From Albirhodobacter sp042466415 (GTDB lineage Bacteria > Pseudomonadota > Alphaproteobacteria > Rhodobacterales > Rhodobacteraceae): 64,000 nt of DNA. Position numbers and translations under genes: made by a program. The DNA is taken from the NCBI RefSeq assembly GCF_042466415.1, contig NZ_JAXHCH010000002.1, forward strand, positions 1,612,001 through 1,676,000, read 5' to 3'. The notes under the pieces were generated by a model that ran no database searches, was not told the DNA's origin, and worked only from the letters and a program-made list of their open reading frames with translations. Positions 9,152-18,344 of the stretch are shown here, one piece after another; within the stretch, counting starts at the first letter, position 1, and each line of letters begins with the position of its first letter.

Positions 9152-10134
9152 TGTGGCGTCTGCCTTTACTCCTGATCGCGGCGGCCCCAACGGCCGCCGC
9201 GAATGATTTTACGATGGCTCTCCCAGTCGACTGTGTTTTGGGCCAGTCTTGCTATATCCAGCAATATATGGACCACGACCCAACCGCCGCAGTCGCAGAT
9301 TTTGCGTACGGTGATCTCGCCTATGACGGCCATCGCGGCACGGATTTCGCCCTACCTGACCTATTCGCAATGGAAAGCGGTGTCACGGTGACGGCTGTTG
9401 CAAAAGCAACGGTGGTTGGCGTGCGAGATGATGTGACTGACAAAATATATACAGCCGAGGCGGATCTTCACGGGCAAGATTGCGGCAATGGCGTCTTGCT
9501 AGATCACGGAGAGGGCTGGCAGACGCAATATTGTCACCTGCGGTCCGGCTCCCTGAAAGTGCATGTGGGGGACCAAGTCGAGCAAGGCGCGCCGCTCGGC
9601 CTCATCGGGCTTTCGGGCCGCACACAATTCCCGCATCTGCACCTCGCGGTTCGCCGCGATGGCCTCGACGTTGATCCCTTCGCCCCGTCCGGAGGGGCGA
9701 CATGCGATCAAACGAACGCCCATGGCACCGCGGTGGAAAACTTCGTCGCGCAAAGTCTTTGGCGGGAGCCTATTCCTTATCAGCCTGCTGGCCTGATTTC
9801 GGTCGGCCTGACGGTCGATACGCCTGATTATCAATCACTTAGGCAGGGCGGCGCCGCGGAAGCGCTGATCTCACGGGCGCGCCAAATTCACCTCGTGGCG
9901 TATGGCTGGGGGTTTCGCGCCGGTGATCAATTGGTCTTTGACCTGCTTGGCCCCGATGATTTCGCGATTAACGCAACACAGGTTCTCGACAAAGACCAAG
10001 CCATCGCCATGCGCTACATCGGCAAGCGCTTCGCAAAGGCGGGTTTGCCCGCAGGCCGCTACAACGCGCGCGTCACATTGACCCGAGAGGGTGAGACGCT
10101 TGCCAGCCGGTCCCTCACCGCAGTCGCGCAGTAA
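9151..10134 (+). CDS. M23-family (LytM-type) metallopeptidase, exported
   Basis: Predicted periplasmic zinc peptidase acting on peptidoglycan cross-bridges, or an inactive activator of amidases. A short signal peptide (MWRLPLLLIAAAPTAAA) is followed by HRGTDFALPD, GNGVLLDHGEGWQTQYCHL and the HLH of FPHLHLAVRRDG, the three parts of the M23 zinc site, so it looks catalytically competent. A C-terminal region from about residue 210 is unassigned. Its start overlaps the clpA stop by one base, so it is probably translated with clpA, an unexpected pairing of functions. Confidence 0.88.
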   Translation: MWRLPLLLIAAAPTAAANDFTMALPVDCVLGQSCYIQQYMDHDPTAAVADFAYGDLAYDGHRGTDFALPDLFAMESGVTVTAVAKATVVGVRDDVTDKIYTAEADLHGQDCGNGVLLDHGEGWQTQYCHLRSGSLKVHVGDQVEQGAPLGLIGLSGRTQFPHLHLAVRRDGLDVDPFAPSGGATCDQTNAHGTAVENFVAQSLWREPIPYQPAGLISVGLTVDTPDYQSLRQGGAAEALISRARQIHLVAYGWGFRAGDQLVFDLLGPDDFAINATQVLDKDQAIAMRYIGKRFAKAGLPAGRYNARVTLTREGETLASRSLTAVAQ

Positions 10135-10143
10135 ACGCGCCGC

Positions 10144-11496
10144 TCACCGCTCGGTCAGCTTCAATTCGATCCGGCGGTTTTGCGCGCGCGCTTCGGTCGA
10201 AGTGCCCTCAGCAACCGGACGGTATTGCCCAAAACCGGTGGGGGCGAGGCGCTTTGGGTCCATCCCCAGATCATCCATCATGAAGCGCACAACCGATAGA
10301 GCGCGGGCCTGAGACAATTCCCAGTTATCCGCATATTCACCTAAACCCGAGAGCGGCACGTCATCAGTGTGGCCATCCACGCGGATGATCCAGTCGAGCT
10401 CTGGTGGGATTTCTCCCGCGACATCGTTGAGAATTTGCACAACGGACGCGATTTGCGCGCGCCCCTCACCCGCAAGGCTCGCACGACCCGGATCAAAGAG
10501 CACCTCGGACGAGAACACAAACCGATCGCCCACCACGCGGACACCTTCACGTCCCGCGAGAAGTTGCGAGAGCCGTCCGAAGAACTCCGAACGATACCGC
10601 TCCAAGTCCTTGGCTTCTGCCTGCGCCCGAAGCTTTTCCGCTTCTTCGAGCTGCGCACGTGCGCGCTGCTCGGCCGCGACCTGCGCCAGCGCCGCGTTTA
10701 ACTGTGTGCCAAGAGCATCGACTTGCACCTTCGCCTGCTCGTCGCGATCCGCCGCCTCATCCAAAACAGCTTGCAACGACGCCAACTGACCACGCAGCGC
10801 CGCAACTTGTTCATTGAGCAAGGCAACCTTCCGCGCGGCCTCCGCGGAGGCGGTCTCTTGTTTGGCGAGTTCGCTTTGGGCAAGCGCCAGAAGGGCGGCT
10901 TGCTTCTCCGCCTCGGTCAATTGCACTTGGGCCGAGGCCTCGAGCCCCTCCTTCGCTGCCTGCGCCGCGGCCAGCAATGTCAGCGTATCTTCCGCTTCCT
11001 GCCGCGCTTGTTCCAAAGCGAGTGTCATCGCCTTAACTTCATCCTCCGAAGACAGAAGCTTGTCCCGCAAAGCCTCAATCTCGGCATCGGATGCCTGCTT
11101 TTGGTTGACCAAAGCCGCCAAGCGCGCCTCGAAATCGGAAATCTGGTCATTGGCCTTGCCCAATGCGGCGGCCTGCGCGGCGATCTGTGATGTGAGCGAG
11201 GCGACCAGTTGCGATTGCGTCTCGCGGGCCTGCTCGGACCCTTCAAGCGCCGTCTGCAATTCGCCTACCTTTGCGCGCTCCAACGACAACGCATCCGCGA
11301 GGCCCGAAATCTGCGCCGAGAGAGAGGAGAGTTCGGCATCTTGCGTCGTGATTGTCTCCCGAAGCACAGATTGCACCACCATGAAAATGGTTAGAACAAA
11401 CATCAGCACCAGTAAAAGCGCCGTCATCGCGTCCACAAACCCGGGCCAGATATTGGCCGAGAACCTCTGGCCGGAACCACGTCGCGCAAGTGCCAT
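10144..11496 (-). CDS. MotB/OmpA-like peptidoglycan-binding protein with long coiled coil
   Basis: The 450-residue protein has one N-terminal membrane helix (about 22-42) with an Asp at its start (VDAMTALLLV), matching the proton-binding Asp of MotB. A long Ala/Gln/Glu-rich coiled coil runs from about 48 to 310, then an OmpA-type peptidoglycan-binding domain with RVDGHTDDVPL, NWELSQARALSVVRFM and RAQNRRIELKL. It follows the MotA/TolQ-like gene by 3 bp, so the two probably form an ion-driven envelope complex. Unlike flagellar MotB it has a very long stalk and no flagellar neighbours. Function unknown. Confidence 0.85.
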   Translation of the reverse strand: MALARRGSGQRFSANIWPGFVDAMTALLLVLMFVLTIFMVVQSVLRETITTQDAELSSLSAQISGLADALSLERAKVGELQTALEGSEQARETQSQLVASLTSQIAAQAAALGKANDQISDFEARLAALVNQKQASDAEIEALRDKLLSSEDEVKAMTLALEQARQEAEDTLTLLAAAQAAKEGLEASAQVQLTEAEKQAALLALAQSELAKQETASAEAARKVALLNEQVAALRGQLASLQAVLDEAADRDEQAKVQVDALGTQLNAALAQVAAEQRARAQLEEAEKLRAQAEAKDLERYRSEFFGRLSQLLAGREGVRVVGDRFVFSSEVLFDPGRASLAGEGRAQIASVVQILNDVAGEIPPELDWIIRVDGHTDDVPLSGLGEYADNWELSQARALSVVRFMMDDLGMDPKRLAPTGFGQYRPVAEGTSTEARAQNRRIELKLTER

Positions 11497-11499
11497 CGA

Positions 11500-12714
11500 T
11501 CAACCCTCGCGATTATGACGCGCGGCGGAAATTCCCTCGCGGGCCATCGTCGCGCGAATGAGCGCCGCGATATCGCCACGGATTTCGGCCATGCTTTCTT
11601 GTCGTCCGGCCGCAACCTCCTCCAACAGGCGCAAAAGCTGCACGTCGATCGACCGCAGCCGCATCCGCGCCTCGCTATCCTCTGGCACAATCAGGCGCTT
11701 TGTCTCGAACGCCTGCGCGAGGCGCTCCTGCCCCTCCGCAATCCGCGTCAGTGCATGCGTCAAAGCGGTGGCGTCGTTTTGCTCCGCGCTCGCCATCTGG
11801 TCGAGGCGCTTGGTCAATGTCGTAACGGACGCCACCATTTGCGCCATTCGTTCATCAGTCTGCGCACGCGATATGTCCGATTGCATGTAAATATTTTGCA
11901 AGACTTCCATCTGTTCGGCCATGTGATCGAGCACGCCCACAACAGAGCCCTGCTCGACTCCCTCCCCGTCTGTTCCCGTGAAGGACAGCCGCGTGATCGA
12001 GGACAACCAGTCCTCGAGCTCACGGTAAAAACGGTTCTGGCCATGGGTCGAGAACAGCTCCAAGAGCCCCACGACAAGCGAGCCGGCAAGGCCAAGGAGC
12101 GAACTCGAGAATGCCGTGCCCATGCCGCCCAATTGTGCCTCGAGACCTGTCATGAGCTTGTCAAAGACCGACATCGCGCTCTCGCCCTCTTGGGGGGCAA
12201 GGGCGCGGATCGTATCAACCACCGCGGGAACGGTTGTCGCCAGCCCGTAGAACGTTCCGAGCAGCCCGAGGAAAATGAGCAAGGCGGCCAGATAGCGTGT
12301 GATATCGCGCGCCTCATCGATCCGTGTCGCCACAGACTCAAGGATGGAGCGAGAGGACGATGTCGAGATTGTCCGCCGTTGCGCGCCGTTTGACAAAAGC
12401 GCCGCCAGAGGGGCGAGCATCTGCGGCGCGCGGTTCAGGCCAATTTCATGGCCCGGCCGTGCGGAGGCGAAGCTCTCAATCCAGCTGACGCCTTTGACAA
12501 GCTGCACAACCTGCCAGAAACACGCAAGAACGCCGGCCGCAAAGACAAGCAGGATCAGGCCGTTAAGCCATGGATTTGCGATGAAAATCGGGAAGATCCG
12601 CGCATAGGCGAATGTGCCGCCCGCCGCGACAAGACCGATCACGATCAGCATCAAGGTAATCTGGCGCACGGGTTGCGAAAATTGCGGACGTGCCGCGTTG
12701 GCCGACGGTTTCAT
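11500..12714 (-). CDS. MotA/TolQ/ExbB-type proton channel family protein
   Basis: Predicted inner-membrane channel partner of the downstream MotB-like protein. The 404 residues include hydrophobic helices at about 18-38, 48-70, 141-161 and 198-220. The last two (RYLAALLIFLGLLGTFYGLA and FSSSLLGLAGSLVVGLLELF) resemble the conserved TolQ/MotA pair. A cytoplasmic C-terminal region (about 230-404) is predicted largely helical. The ATG at 12714 has only a weak ribosome-binding site. It is first of a two-gene operon. Motor, Tol-like or other role is not determined. Confidence 0.82.
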   Translation of the reverse strand: MKPSANAARPQFSQPVRQITLMLIVIGLVAAGGTFAYARIFPIFIANPWLNGLILLVFAAGVLACFWQVVQLVKGVSWIESFASARPGHEIGLNRAPQMLAPLAALLSNGAQRRTISTSSSRSILESVATRIDEARDITRYLAALLIFLGLLGTFYGLATTVPAVVDTIRALAPQEGESAMSVFDKLMTGLEAQLGGMGTAFSSSLLGLAGSLVVGLLELFSTHGQNRFYRELEDWLSSITRLSFTGTDGEGVEQGSVVGVLDHMAEQMEVLQNIYMQSDISRAQTDERMAQMVASVTTLTKRLDQMASAEQNDATALTHALTRIAEGQERLAQAFETKRLIVPEDSEARMRLRSIDVQLLRLLEEVAAGRQESMAEIRGDIAALIRATMAREGISAARHNREG

Positions 12715-12780
12715 GGGGGGAGGCCTGTTGTCTACCTGTTTGCCCGAACTCTAGCCGCGCAACGCCCCCCCTGCCAAGTG

Positions 12781-13314
12781 CTAAGCGTTAATCTCACCAA
12801 CGCGTGCGCATAACCACACAAGGTCAGGGTCTTCGACACCCATTTGCAACAGATGCGCGGTCGTGTTGCGCAGATAATCCGCATTCGCCCCGCGTGCGCC
12901 CGATGCCTGCGCGATGATCTGCGCCTGCTCCTCCAAGGAAAGGTCGCAATATTGCGGTCCTTGCGGATCAATCACATAGGTCACGACGTCAAGCTCTCGC
13001 CCCTTGATACACCGCACCTGAAGGCGCACCTCGAGATAGGCGTCCGATACCAACTCGCGCGCACGCAACATCGCCATGACATCCGCCTCGTCCACCGGAT
13101 CAACGCGCATTGCGACGCCGTCGCAAGCCGCCCCCTCCCGCGCATCCAGCGCAAGAACAAGGCCCGGATTTTGTTCCGTCCCGCGGTAATGTATGGAGCG
13201 CATCGAGAACGAGCGGTGCCAGCCAGACAACCGCGCGCGGCAGGTTTCGACGGGTGTAAACTGCGGATCCCACAGAAGTGAGCCGTATCCGAAGATCCAA
13301 AGCGGTGTCGTCAT
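12781..13314 (-). CDS. chaC: Gamma-glutamylcyclotransferase of the ChaC type
   Basis: Cytosolic enzyme expected to cleave glutathione to 5-oxoproline and Cys-Gly. The 177-residue protein opens with the substrate-binding motif FGYGSLLWDPQF, followed by GWHRSFSMRSIHYRGTEQNP and the region LRARELVSDAYLEV, where the catalytic Glu is expected. Length fits the ChaC family. Divergent from the DUF2125 gene with 60 bp between starts. Confidence 0.88.
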   Translation of the reverse strand: MTTPLWIFGYGSLLWDPQFTPVETCRARLSGWHRSFSMRSIHYRGTEQNPGLVLALDAREGAACDGVAMRVDPVDEADVMAMLRARELVSDAYLEVRLQVRCIKGRELDVVTYVIDPQGPQYCDLSLEEQAQIIAQASGARGANADYLRNTTAHLLQMGVEDPDLVWLCARVGEINA

Positions 13315-13374
13315 TGCGCAATTCCTCTTTGAGTGTCACCTAAGGGTCCTGTGGCGCGATGAAAAGGGGTTGCG

Positions 13375-14334
13375 ATGAAACGGTTGATGACGGTGGTGGT
13401 GCTGTTTGCGGGTCTATGGGCCGGATACTGGTGGTTTGGCATCACCCAATTGCGCAGCGCCGTCACGCAGGGGCTCGCGCAAATCCCTGATCGGGTCACG
13501 CTAGGTGATTGGTCCGCGCAAGGTTTCCCTTCGCGGTTCGATATCGATATCCGCGAGGCGCAACTGCGCGGGCCAAACTGGCAGTGGGACGTGCCGCAGG
13601 CTGAAATCATGGCGATGGCATGGGCCCCGACGCGATTGATTGTCTGGGCGGGTGTGCCGCAAACGCTGAGCGTCTACGGACAGACATTCGAGATCAACGC
13701 GCAGGACATGCGCGCCAATGTCGATTTTGCGGCGCGCGGTTCGTTGCCGCTGGAAAAAGTCATCGCCGTGATGGAGGCCCCGCAGGTCAGCGGGCTTGTG
13801 GCCGACCAAGCGCGGCTGGCGTTGCAATCCATTCCGGACGGTGCTGACGAAACGACCCAAGCTTCCGCCCGTTATCGCATCGGCGGGGCGCTGACGAATG
13901 TTCGGAGCGAAAGTCTGACATCCGATGCGGTGACGCCCGCAAATGTGGCGTGGGACGCACAGATCGCCCTCCCCGCCCCGATTGACCGCGTGATGCTACA
14001 ATCTGGCGTCCTGCCAAGGGCGCAAAGCATTGATCTGACAAAGCTCACCATTGATTGGGCGGGTGCGTCTGTGGCCGCGTCGGGTCAATTGACCGTCCTG
14101 CCTTCGGGCTATCTCGACGGGCCTGTCGATCTGGAGTTACAAAACATCGATCAGGTCATCGCCTTGCTGCGCGAGAGCAATATCATGCCCGCGTCGCAGA
14201 TTGATCTGATTGACCGCGCCCTGCGCGCGATTGGGCGCGGCGATGGGTCGGTCTCGGTGCCGTTACGATTTGCGGGCGGGCAAACCATGTTGGCGGGCCT
14301 GTTCCGCATCGGGCCTGCGCCGCGCTTGCCGTGA
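13375..14334 (+). CDS. DUF2125 domain protein, probably periplasmic
   Basis: Protein of 319 residues with an N-terminal signal or anchor helix (LMTVVVLFAGLWAGYWWF). The following GDWSAQGFPSRFDIDIREAQ is the characteristic start of DUF2125 proteins of alphaproteobacteria, which have a beta-rich, AsmA-like sequence style. No catalytic motif is visible. The biochemical role is unknown. Stands alone between chaC and a convergent extensin-like gene. Confidence 0.8.
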   Translation: MKRLMTVVVLFAGLWAGYWWFGITQLRSAVTQGLAQIPDRVTLGDWSAQGFPSRFDIDIREAQLRGPNWQWDVPQAEIMAMAWAPTRLIVWAGVPQTLSVYGQTFEINAQDMRANVDFAARGSLPLEKVIAVMEAPQVSGLVADQARLALQSIPDGADETTQASARYRIGGALTNVRSESLTSDAVTPANVAWDAQIALPAPIDRVMLQSGVLPRAQSIDLTKLTIDWAGASVAASGQLTVLPSGYLDGPVDLELQNIDQVIALLRESNIMPASQIDLIDRALRAIGRGDGSVSVPLRFAGGQTMLAGLFRIGPAPRLP

Positions 14335-14345
14335 CACTTTCAACG

Positions 14346-14374
14346 GCGCCTGCTGACACAGTCGCGGCAGGCGC
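14346..14374. terminator. Possible bidirectional hairpin between convergent genes
   Basis: Inverted repeat GCGCCTGC/GCAGGCGC with a 13-base loop between the DUF2125 stop and the extensin-like stop. No T-run on either side, so intrinsic termination is only a possibility suggested by position. Confidence 0.3.
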
Positions 14375-14377
14375 ACA

Positions 14378-15160
14378 TCACCGACAATAGGCACCATTTT
14401 GGTGGCGGGCGGTATCGACGTGGAAGTGATCGCGGTGGAAACTATCCGATTTCGGGCCAAGCACGGTCCCGAATGTTCCGCAGGCGGCGCGGTGTATTGA
14501 CTGCATGATCTTCGGATTACGCTTCCAATCTTGCAAAACGGTCAACGTTCTACCGTCCTTCAGCGTTATCCCCGCCAGATCAACTGCGCGCCCGCGACCA
14601 TGTTCGGACACTTTCGAGCCGCGTTGGTTATTGCGCGGGCGGCACGCATAGCTACCGGCGATCTCAAGACGCTTCACCCCGCCGCCCGTATTCCCGATAC
14701 TCGGGACAATCCCGGTATCAACCCAGTTTTTTAAGGCCTTGGCCGTCGGGCAATCAACCTGCGCCGGTATCGAAAGCTTGATGCCCGATACGGCCGTCAC
14801 CTGCACACCGTCTTGCAAGCCGCAGCCCTTTGCAGCGCCGGAGATGGGCGCGATTGGCTTGCCCTCGATCCCCGCCACGCCGCAGAGCTGGCCTTTGACA
14901 GGCGCACGGCGCACGGCGGGTGCGGGAGACGTGGAGGAGGGGATGGAGGTGTTAAGGGAAACGGGGCGTGGCGCGGGACGCAATGAGACCGCGATCGCCG
15001 CCTGCGATATAGGCGCCGCCTCGGCGTGCATATCGAGGCTTTGCGTTTGCATCGCCGCGCGCGGGTTGGCCTGTGGCCGCGGCGACTGAGCGAGCGGCAC
15101 AGCCAGCGCACCCGATCCCAAAAGCGCCAACAGCAACGGCGCGACGGATGCCCGCCTCAC
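14378..15160 (-). CDS. Extensin-like C-terminal domain protein, exported
   Basis: 260 residues: an N-terminal signal peptide (LLLALLGSGALAVPLAQS), a Pro/Ala/Ser-rich linker to about residue 90, and a C-terminal extensin-like domain. The domain carries SEHGRGRAVDLAG and HRDHFHVD, which match the zinc-binding pattern of D,D-peptidase/Hedgehog-like folds, so a cell-wall metallopeptidase role is plausible. The start is a GTG overlapping the tyrA stop (GTGA), suggesting coupling to tyrA. Catalysis has not been shown for this group as far as I know. Confidence 0.82.
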   Translation of the reverse strand: MRRASVAPLLLALLGSGALAVPLAQSPRPQANPRAAMQTQSLDMHAEAAPISQAAIAVSLRPAPRPVSLNTSIPSSTSPAPAVRRAPVKGQLCGVAGIEGKPIAPISGAAKGCGLQDGVQVTAVSGIKLSIPAQVDCPTAKALKNWVDTGIVPSIGNTGGGVKRLEIAGSYACRPRNNQRGSKVSEHGRGRAVDLAGITLKDGRTLTVLQDWKRNPKIMQSIHRAACGTFGTVLGPKSDSFHRDHFHVDTARHQNGAYCR

Positions 15161-16095
15161 GCGTCGGGTTCCGAAACCCCGCGCCCGAAATTCGGCGCTG
15201 CGGTGTCTTGCCCCGCCTCGATAATCGAGCGGCGGATCGCACGAGTGCGGGTGAAATACTCCTGCAAATACGCGCCATCACCCATACGGATCGCGCGCTG
15301 CAAGACAAAAAGCTCCTCAGTGAAGCGGCCAAGGATATCGAGTGTGGCCTCTTTATTCGTCAAGAACACATCGCGCCACATCACCGGATCAGAGGCGGCG
15401 ATCCGTGTGAAATCACGAAAGCCCGAGGCTGAGTATTTGATGATTTCGGATTGCGATACGCGGCGGACGTGATCAGCCACACCCACCATCGTATAGGCGA
15501 TCAAATGCGGCGTGTGCGACGTCACGGCCAGAACGACGTCGTGGTGCGGCGCATCCATCTCATCGACATTCGCCCCCATCCCCTCGCAAAGCGCGCGGAG
15601 CTTGGCTGTCGCTTCGGGCGGCGTCCCCTCGACCGGACACAAAATCCACCAACGGTTCACAAATAGCGTCGCAAACCCAGAACGCGGGCCGGAATGCTCC
15701 GTCCCCGCCAACGGGTGGCCGGGAATAAACAACACAGTGTCAGGAAGATGCGGCGCAACTTCCGCGATGACCGCTTGCTTGACAGAGCCGACATCCGTGA
15801 TGATTGCGCCTGCCGCGAGATGCGGAGCAATCTCCGCCGCAATCGCGCCCATCGCCCCAACCGGCACGCACAGCACGACCAGATCCGCGCCCTTCACGGC
15901 CTCGGCGGCGGTTTCAAAGACCCGATCGACAAGCCCGATTTCGGTTGCCGTCGCACGCGTCTCGGCGGATCTCGCATGGCCGGTGATCTCGCCGGCCAAC
16001 CCCTTCCACCGCATCGCATGCGCCATCGACGATGCAATCAACCCCAATCCAATCAAAGCCACGCGATTGAAAACGGGCGCCTCCGCCTTAGCCAT
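15157..16095 (-). CDS. tyrA: Prephenate/arogenate dehydrogenase
   Basis: NAD(P)-dependent oxidative decarboxylation in tyrosine biosynthesis. The 312-residue protein starts with a Rossmann fold, RVALIGLGLIASSMAHAM, and has ADLVVLCVPV, ITDVGSVKQAV and FIPGHPLAGTEHSGP, all typical of the family. The ATG at 16095 overlaps the hisC stop (TGATG); an upstream TTG is a weaker alternative. No chorismate mutase or ACT domain is present. Prephenate versus arogenate preference is not readable. Confidence 0.93.
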   Translation of the reverse strand: MAKAEAPVFNRVALIGLGLIASSMAHAMRWKGLAGEITGHARSAETRATATEIGLVDRVFETAAEAVKGADLVVLCVPVGAMGAIAAEIAPHLAAGAIITDVGSVKQAVIAEVAPHLPDTVLFIPGHPLAGTEHSGPRSGFATLFVNRWWILCPVEGTPPEATAKLRALCEGMGANVDEMDAPHHDVVLAVTSHTPHLIAYTMVGVADHVRRVSQSEIIKYSASGFRDFTRIAASDPVMWRDVFLTNKEATLDILGRFTEELFVLQRAIRMGDGAYLQEYFTRTRAIRRSIIEAGQDTAAPNFGRGVSEPDA

Positions 16096-17192
16096 CAAAC
16101 CACTGCCTTACCGCGAATTTTGAACTGACCTACCACATGCGCAACACGGCGGCACGAGGGCTCATCCCCAACAGTGATCCGCAGACATTGCGGCAAGCCG
16201 TAGCTGGCGACGCGACGCACGATCAGCCCCTCCGCCTTCAAAAACTCGTCACACGCCGCCGCCTCGTCGGGCGAGGCGAACCGCGCCAGCACGAAATTAG
16301 CCGTCGACGTATCGGACGGAACACCGCGCTCGGCCAGACCTTCGGCCAACAGGGTGCGCAAGCGCATGTTATCGTTGCGGCAGCGATCCACGTAATCCTG
16401 ATCGCGCACGGCAGCCTCTGCGGTTTCCAATGCAACGGTCGAGAGATTGAACGGGCCACGGATCCGGTTCAGCACATCAATGATCGCCTTCGGGCCGTAG
16501 CCCCAGCCAACCCGCAAACCGCCCAGACCGTAGATTTTCGAGAAGGTGCGCGTCATGAAGACGTTGGGCAGGCGGGTCGCCAACTCTGCGCCGCCATCAT
16601 AGCCTTCGACATATTCGGCATAGGCGCCGTCAATAACTAGAATAGCCTGCGCGGGGAGGCCCAACGCCAACCGTTCCAGCTCCGCCAGAGGCACCATCGT
16701 GCCGGTAGGATTGTTTGGATTTGCGATAAAGACGAGCTTTGTGCGCTCATTGCAGGCTTGCAAGATCGCGTCCACATCGGTGACGCGATCGCGTTCCTTC
16801 ACCGATACCGGAGTGCCCCCCGCCGCCATTGTCGAGATTTTATACATCAAGAAGCCATGCTCGGTGAACACGACCTCATCGCCCTGCCCCACATAAGCCT
16901 GCGCGAGGAAGTGAATGATTTCATCCGATCCGACGCCACAGATAATCTGATCCGCGTTGATCTTATGCACATCACCAATCGCAGCGCGCAGCGAGGCGTG
17001 ATCGGTGTTGGGGTAGCGATGCATTGAATGCACGGCGCGGGCGAAAGCCTCACGCGCCTTGTCGGAGGCCCCTGCAAAGTTCTCGTTGGAGGAGAGTTTG
17101 ACCGCATCTGTGCGCCCCGCAACATGCGCGGCACCGCCCTCGTAAAGCGCAATATCCATGATCCCGGGTTGCGGAGAAATCAGATCAGACAT
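16095..17192 (-). CDS. hisC: Histidinol-phosphate aminotransferase (HisC/aromatic aminotransferase type)
   Basis: PLP-dependent class I aminotransferase. The 365-residue protein has the opening KLSSNENFAGASDKA, the FIANPNNPTGTMV cofactor region, VIDGAYAEYVEGYDGG and the PLP lysine in TFSKIYGLGGLRVGWGYG. The gene is coupled to tyrA, which suggests the enzyme also serves the last step of tyrosine or phenylalanine synthesis. The his operon is not nearby. The two substrates cannot be separated from sequence alone. Confidence 0.92.
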   Translation of the reverse strand: MSDLISPQPGIMDIALYEGGAAHVAGRTDAVKLSSNENFAGASDKAREAFARAVHSMHRYPNTDHASLRAAIGDVHKINADQIICGVGSDEIIHFLAQAYVGQGDEVVFTEHGFLMYKISTMAAGGTPVSVKERDRVTDVDAILQACNERTKLVFIANPNNPTGTMVPLAELERLALGLPAQAILVIDGAYAEYVEGYDGGAELATRLPNVFMTRTFSKIYGLGGLRVGWGYGPKAIIDVLNRIRGPFNLSTVALETAEAAVRDQDYVDRCRNDNMRLRTLLAEGLAERGVPSDTSTANFVLARFASPDEAAACDEFLKAEGLIVRRVASYGLPQCLRITVGDEPSCRRVAHVVGQFKIRGKAVV

Positions 17193-17366
17193 CGTTCTAT
17201 CCTCTTGAGCCTATCCCGCGCACGCTCAAGACCGCACGGGCTTGCCGCTTTCTAGCGGTCACGATTGGGTAATACTAGCGCAAGTTGCGCGATCAATCGC
17301 GGCAAAAAGAAACTGTGACAATCGGCAGCAGGCGCACCCGCCTTGAGACGCGCCCGCGCCAGACAT

Positions 17367-17393
17367 GAAAAAAGGCCGCCCGAGCGGGCGACC
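17367..17393 (-). terminator. Intrinsic terminator after rpsD
   Basis: GC-rich stem (GGTCGCCCG/CGGGCGGCC on the minus strand) followed by six T, 30 bp beyond the rpsD stop. The + strand side also has TTTCTTT, so it may work in both directions. Confidence 0.85.
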
Positions 17394-17421
17394 TTTCTTT
17401 GGATCGGCAAAGACTGAAAGA

Positions 17422-18042
17422 TCAGTTCTTTGCGTAGAATTCGACAACGAGGTTCGGTTCCATAACGACCGGATACGGTACGTCGCCCAGTGTTGGGGTG
17501 CGCACGAACGTCGTGGTCATTTTGGAGTGGTCGACTTCGAGGTAATCCGGAACGTCGCGCTCGGACGATGCAACTGCTTCCAGAACGATCGCGAGTTGCT
17601 TGGAACGGTCACGAACAGCGATCACGTCGCCTTCTTTGACACGGTACGAAGCAATGTTCACGCGCTGACCGTTTACGGTCACGTGGCCGTGGTTCACGAA
17701 CTGACGTGCAGCGAACACGGTTGGTACGAACTTCGAGCGGTACACAACAGCGTCGAGACGGCGCTCGAGCAGACCAACGAGGTTCTCACCGGTGTCGCCC
17801 TTGACGCGCTCAGCTTCGCCGTAGATGCGGCGGAATTGCTTTTCGGTCAGGTCGCCGTAGTAACCTTTGAGTTTTTGCTTAGCGCGCAGCTGTGTACCGA
17901 AGTCCGACAGCTTGTTCTTGCGGCGCTGACCGTGCTGGCCCGGGCCGTATTCGCGCTTGTTGACCGGCGATTTCGCGCGGCCCCAGATGTTTTCGCCCAT
18001 GCGGCGGTCGAGTTTGTACTTGGCAGACGTGCGTTTGGTCAC
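17422..18042 (-). CDS. rpsD: 30S ribosomal protein S4
   Basis: Primary 16S rRNA-binding protein of the small subunit body. The 206-residue product has the N-terminal KRTSAKYKLDRRMGENIWG, the REYGPGQHGQRRKNKLSDFG segment and an S4 RNA-binding domain with LERRLDAVVYRSKFVPT and FVNHGHVTVNGQRVNI. The start is a GTG with a strong AAGGAG eight bases upstream. It stands alone rather than in the alpha operon, as is usual in alphaproteobacteria. Confidence 0.97.
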   Translation of the reverse strand: MTKRTSAKYKLDRRMGENIWGRAKSPVNKREYGPGQHGQRRKNKLSDFGTQLRAKQKLKGYYGDLTEKQFRRIYGEAERVKGDTGENLVGLLERRLDAVVYRSKFVPTVFAARQFVNHGHVTVNGQRVNIASYRVKEGDVIAVRDRSKQLAIVLEAVASSERDVPDYLEVDHSKMTTTFVRTPTLGDVPYPVVMEPNLVVEFYAKN

Positions 18043-18344
18043 GGCTGATCTCCTTCACTAAAATCTGCCGCGGCCGAAGCCTTGGCATAGAAGGGCGTTG
18101 TCCTTTCCCCCGATGTTTTGGGCAAATACCCGACCGATTGCGCGGCTAACATCTTCGGGCGACAGGGTTCCCCTCACGGGGTCCACCAACACCAATGAAT
18201 ATCGCGGCAACATGCGTTACCGGATGCGGGCTTATAGGAGGGTGACATACAGGTGTCAACGCCCAAACAAGAGCCGAAAGCCCACCGCGCAGAGCATTGA
18301 AAACCAGAAGAAATCCGCGGCGCCATCTGATCGGGCCGCAGGGG
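18043..18344. other. Intergenic region upstream of rpsD
   Basis: About 300 bp between the Hint-protein stop and the rpsD start. It must carry the rpsD promoter and 5' leader. I see no protein-like frame and no strong hairpin that would name a leader element. Confidence 0.4.

Noticed and set aside
10144..12714. Zorya-type antiphage system
   Set aside because: Only the MotA/MotB-like pair is present; there are no helicase or nuclease partner genes and the flanks are housekeeping genes.
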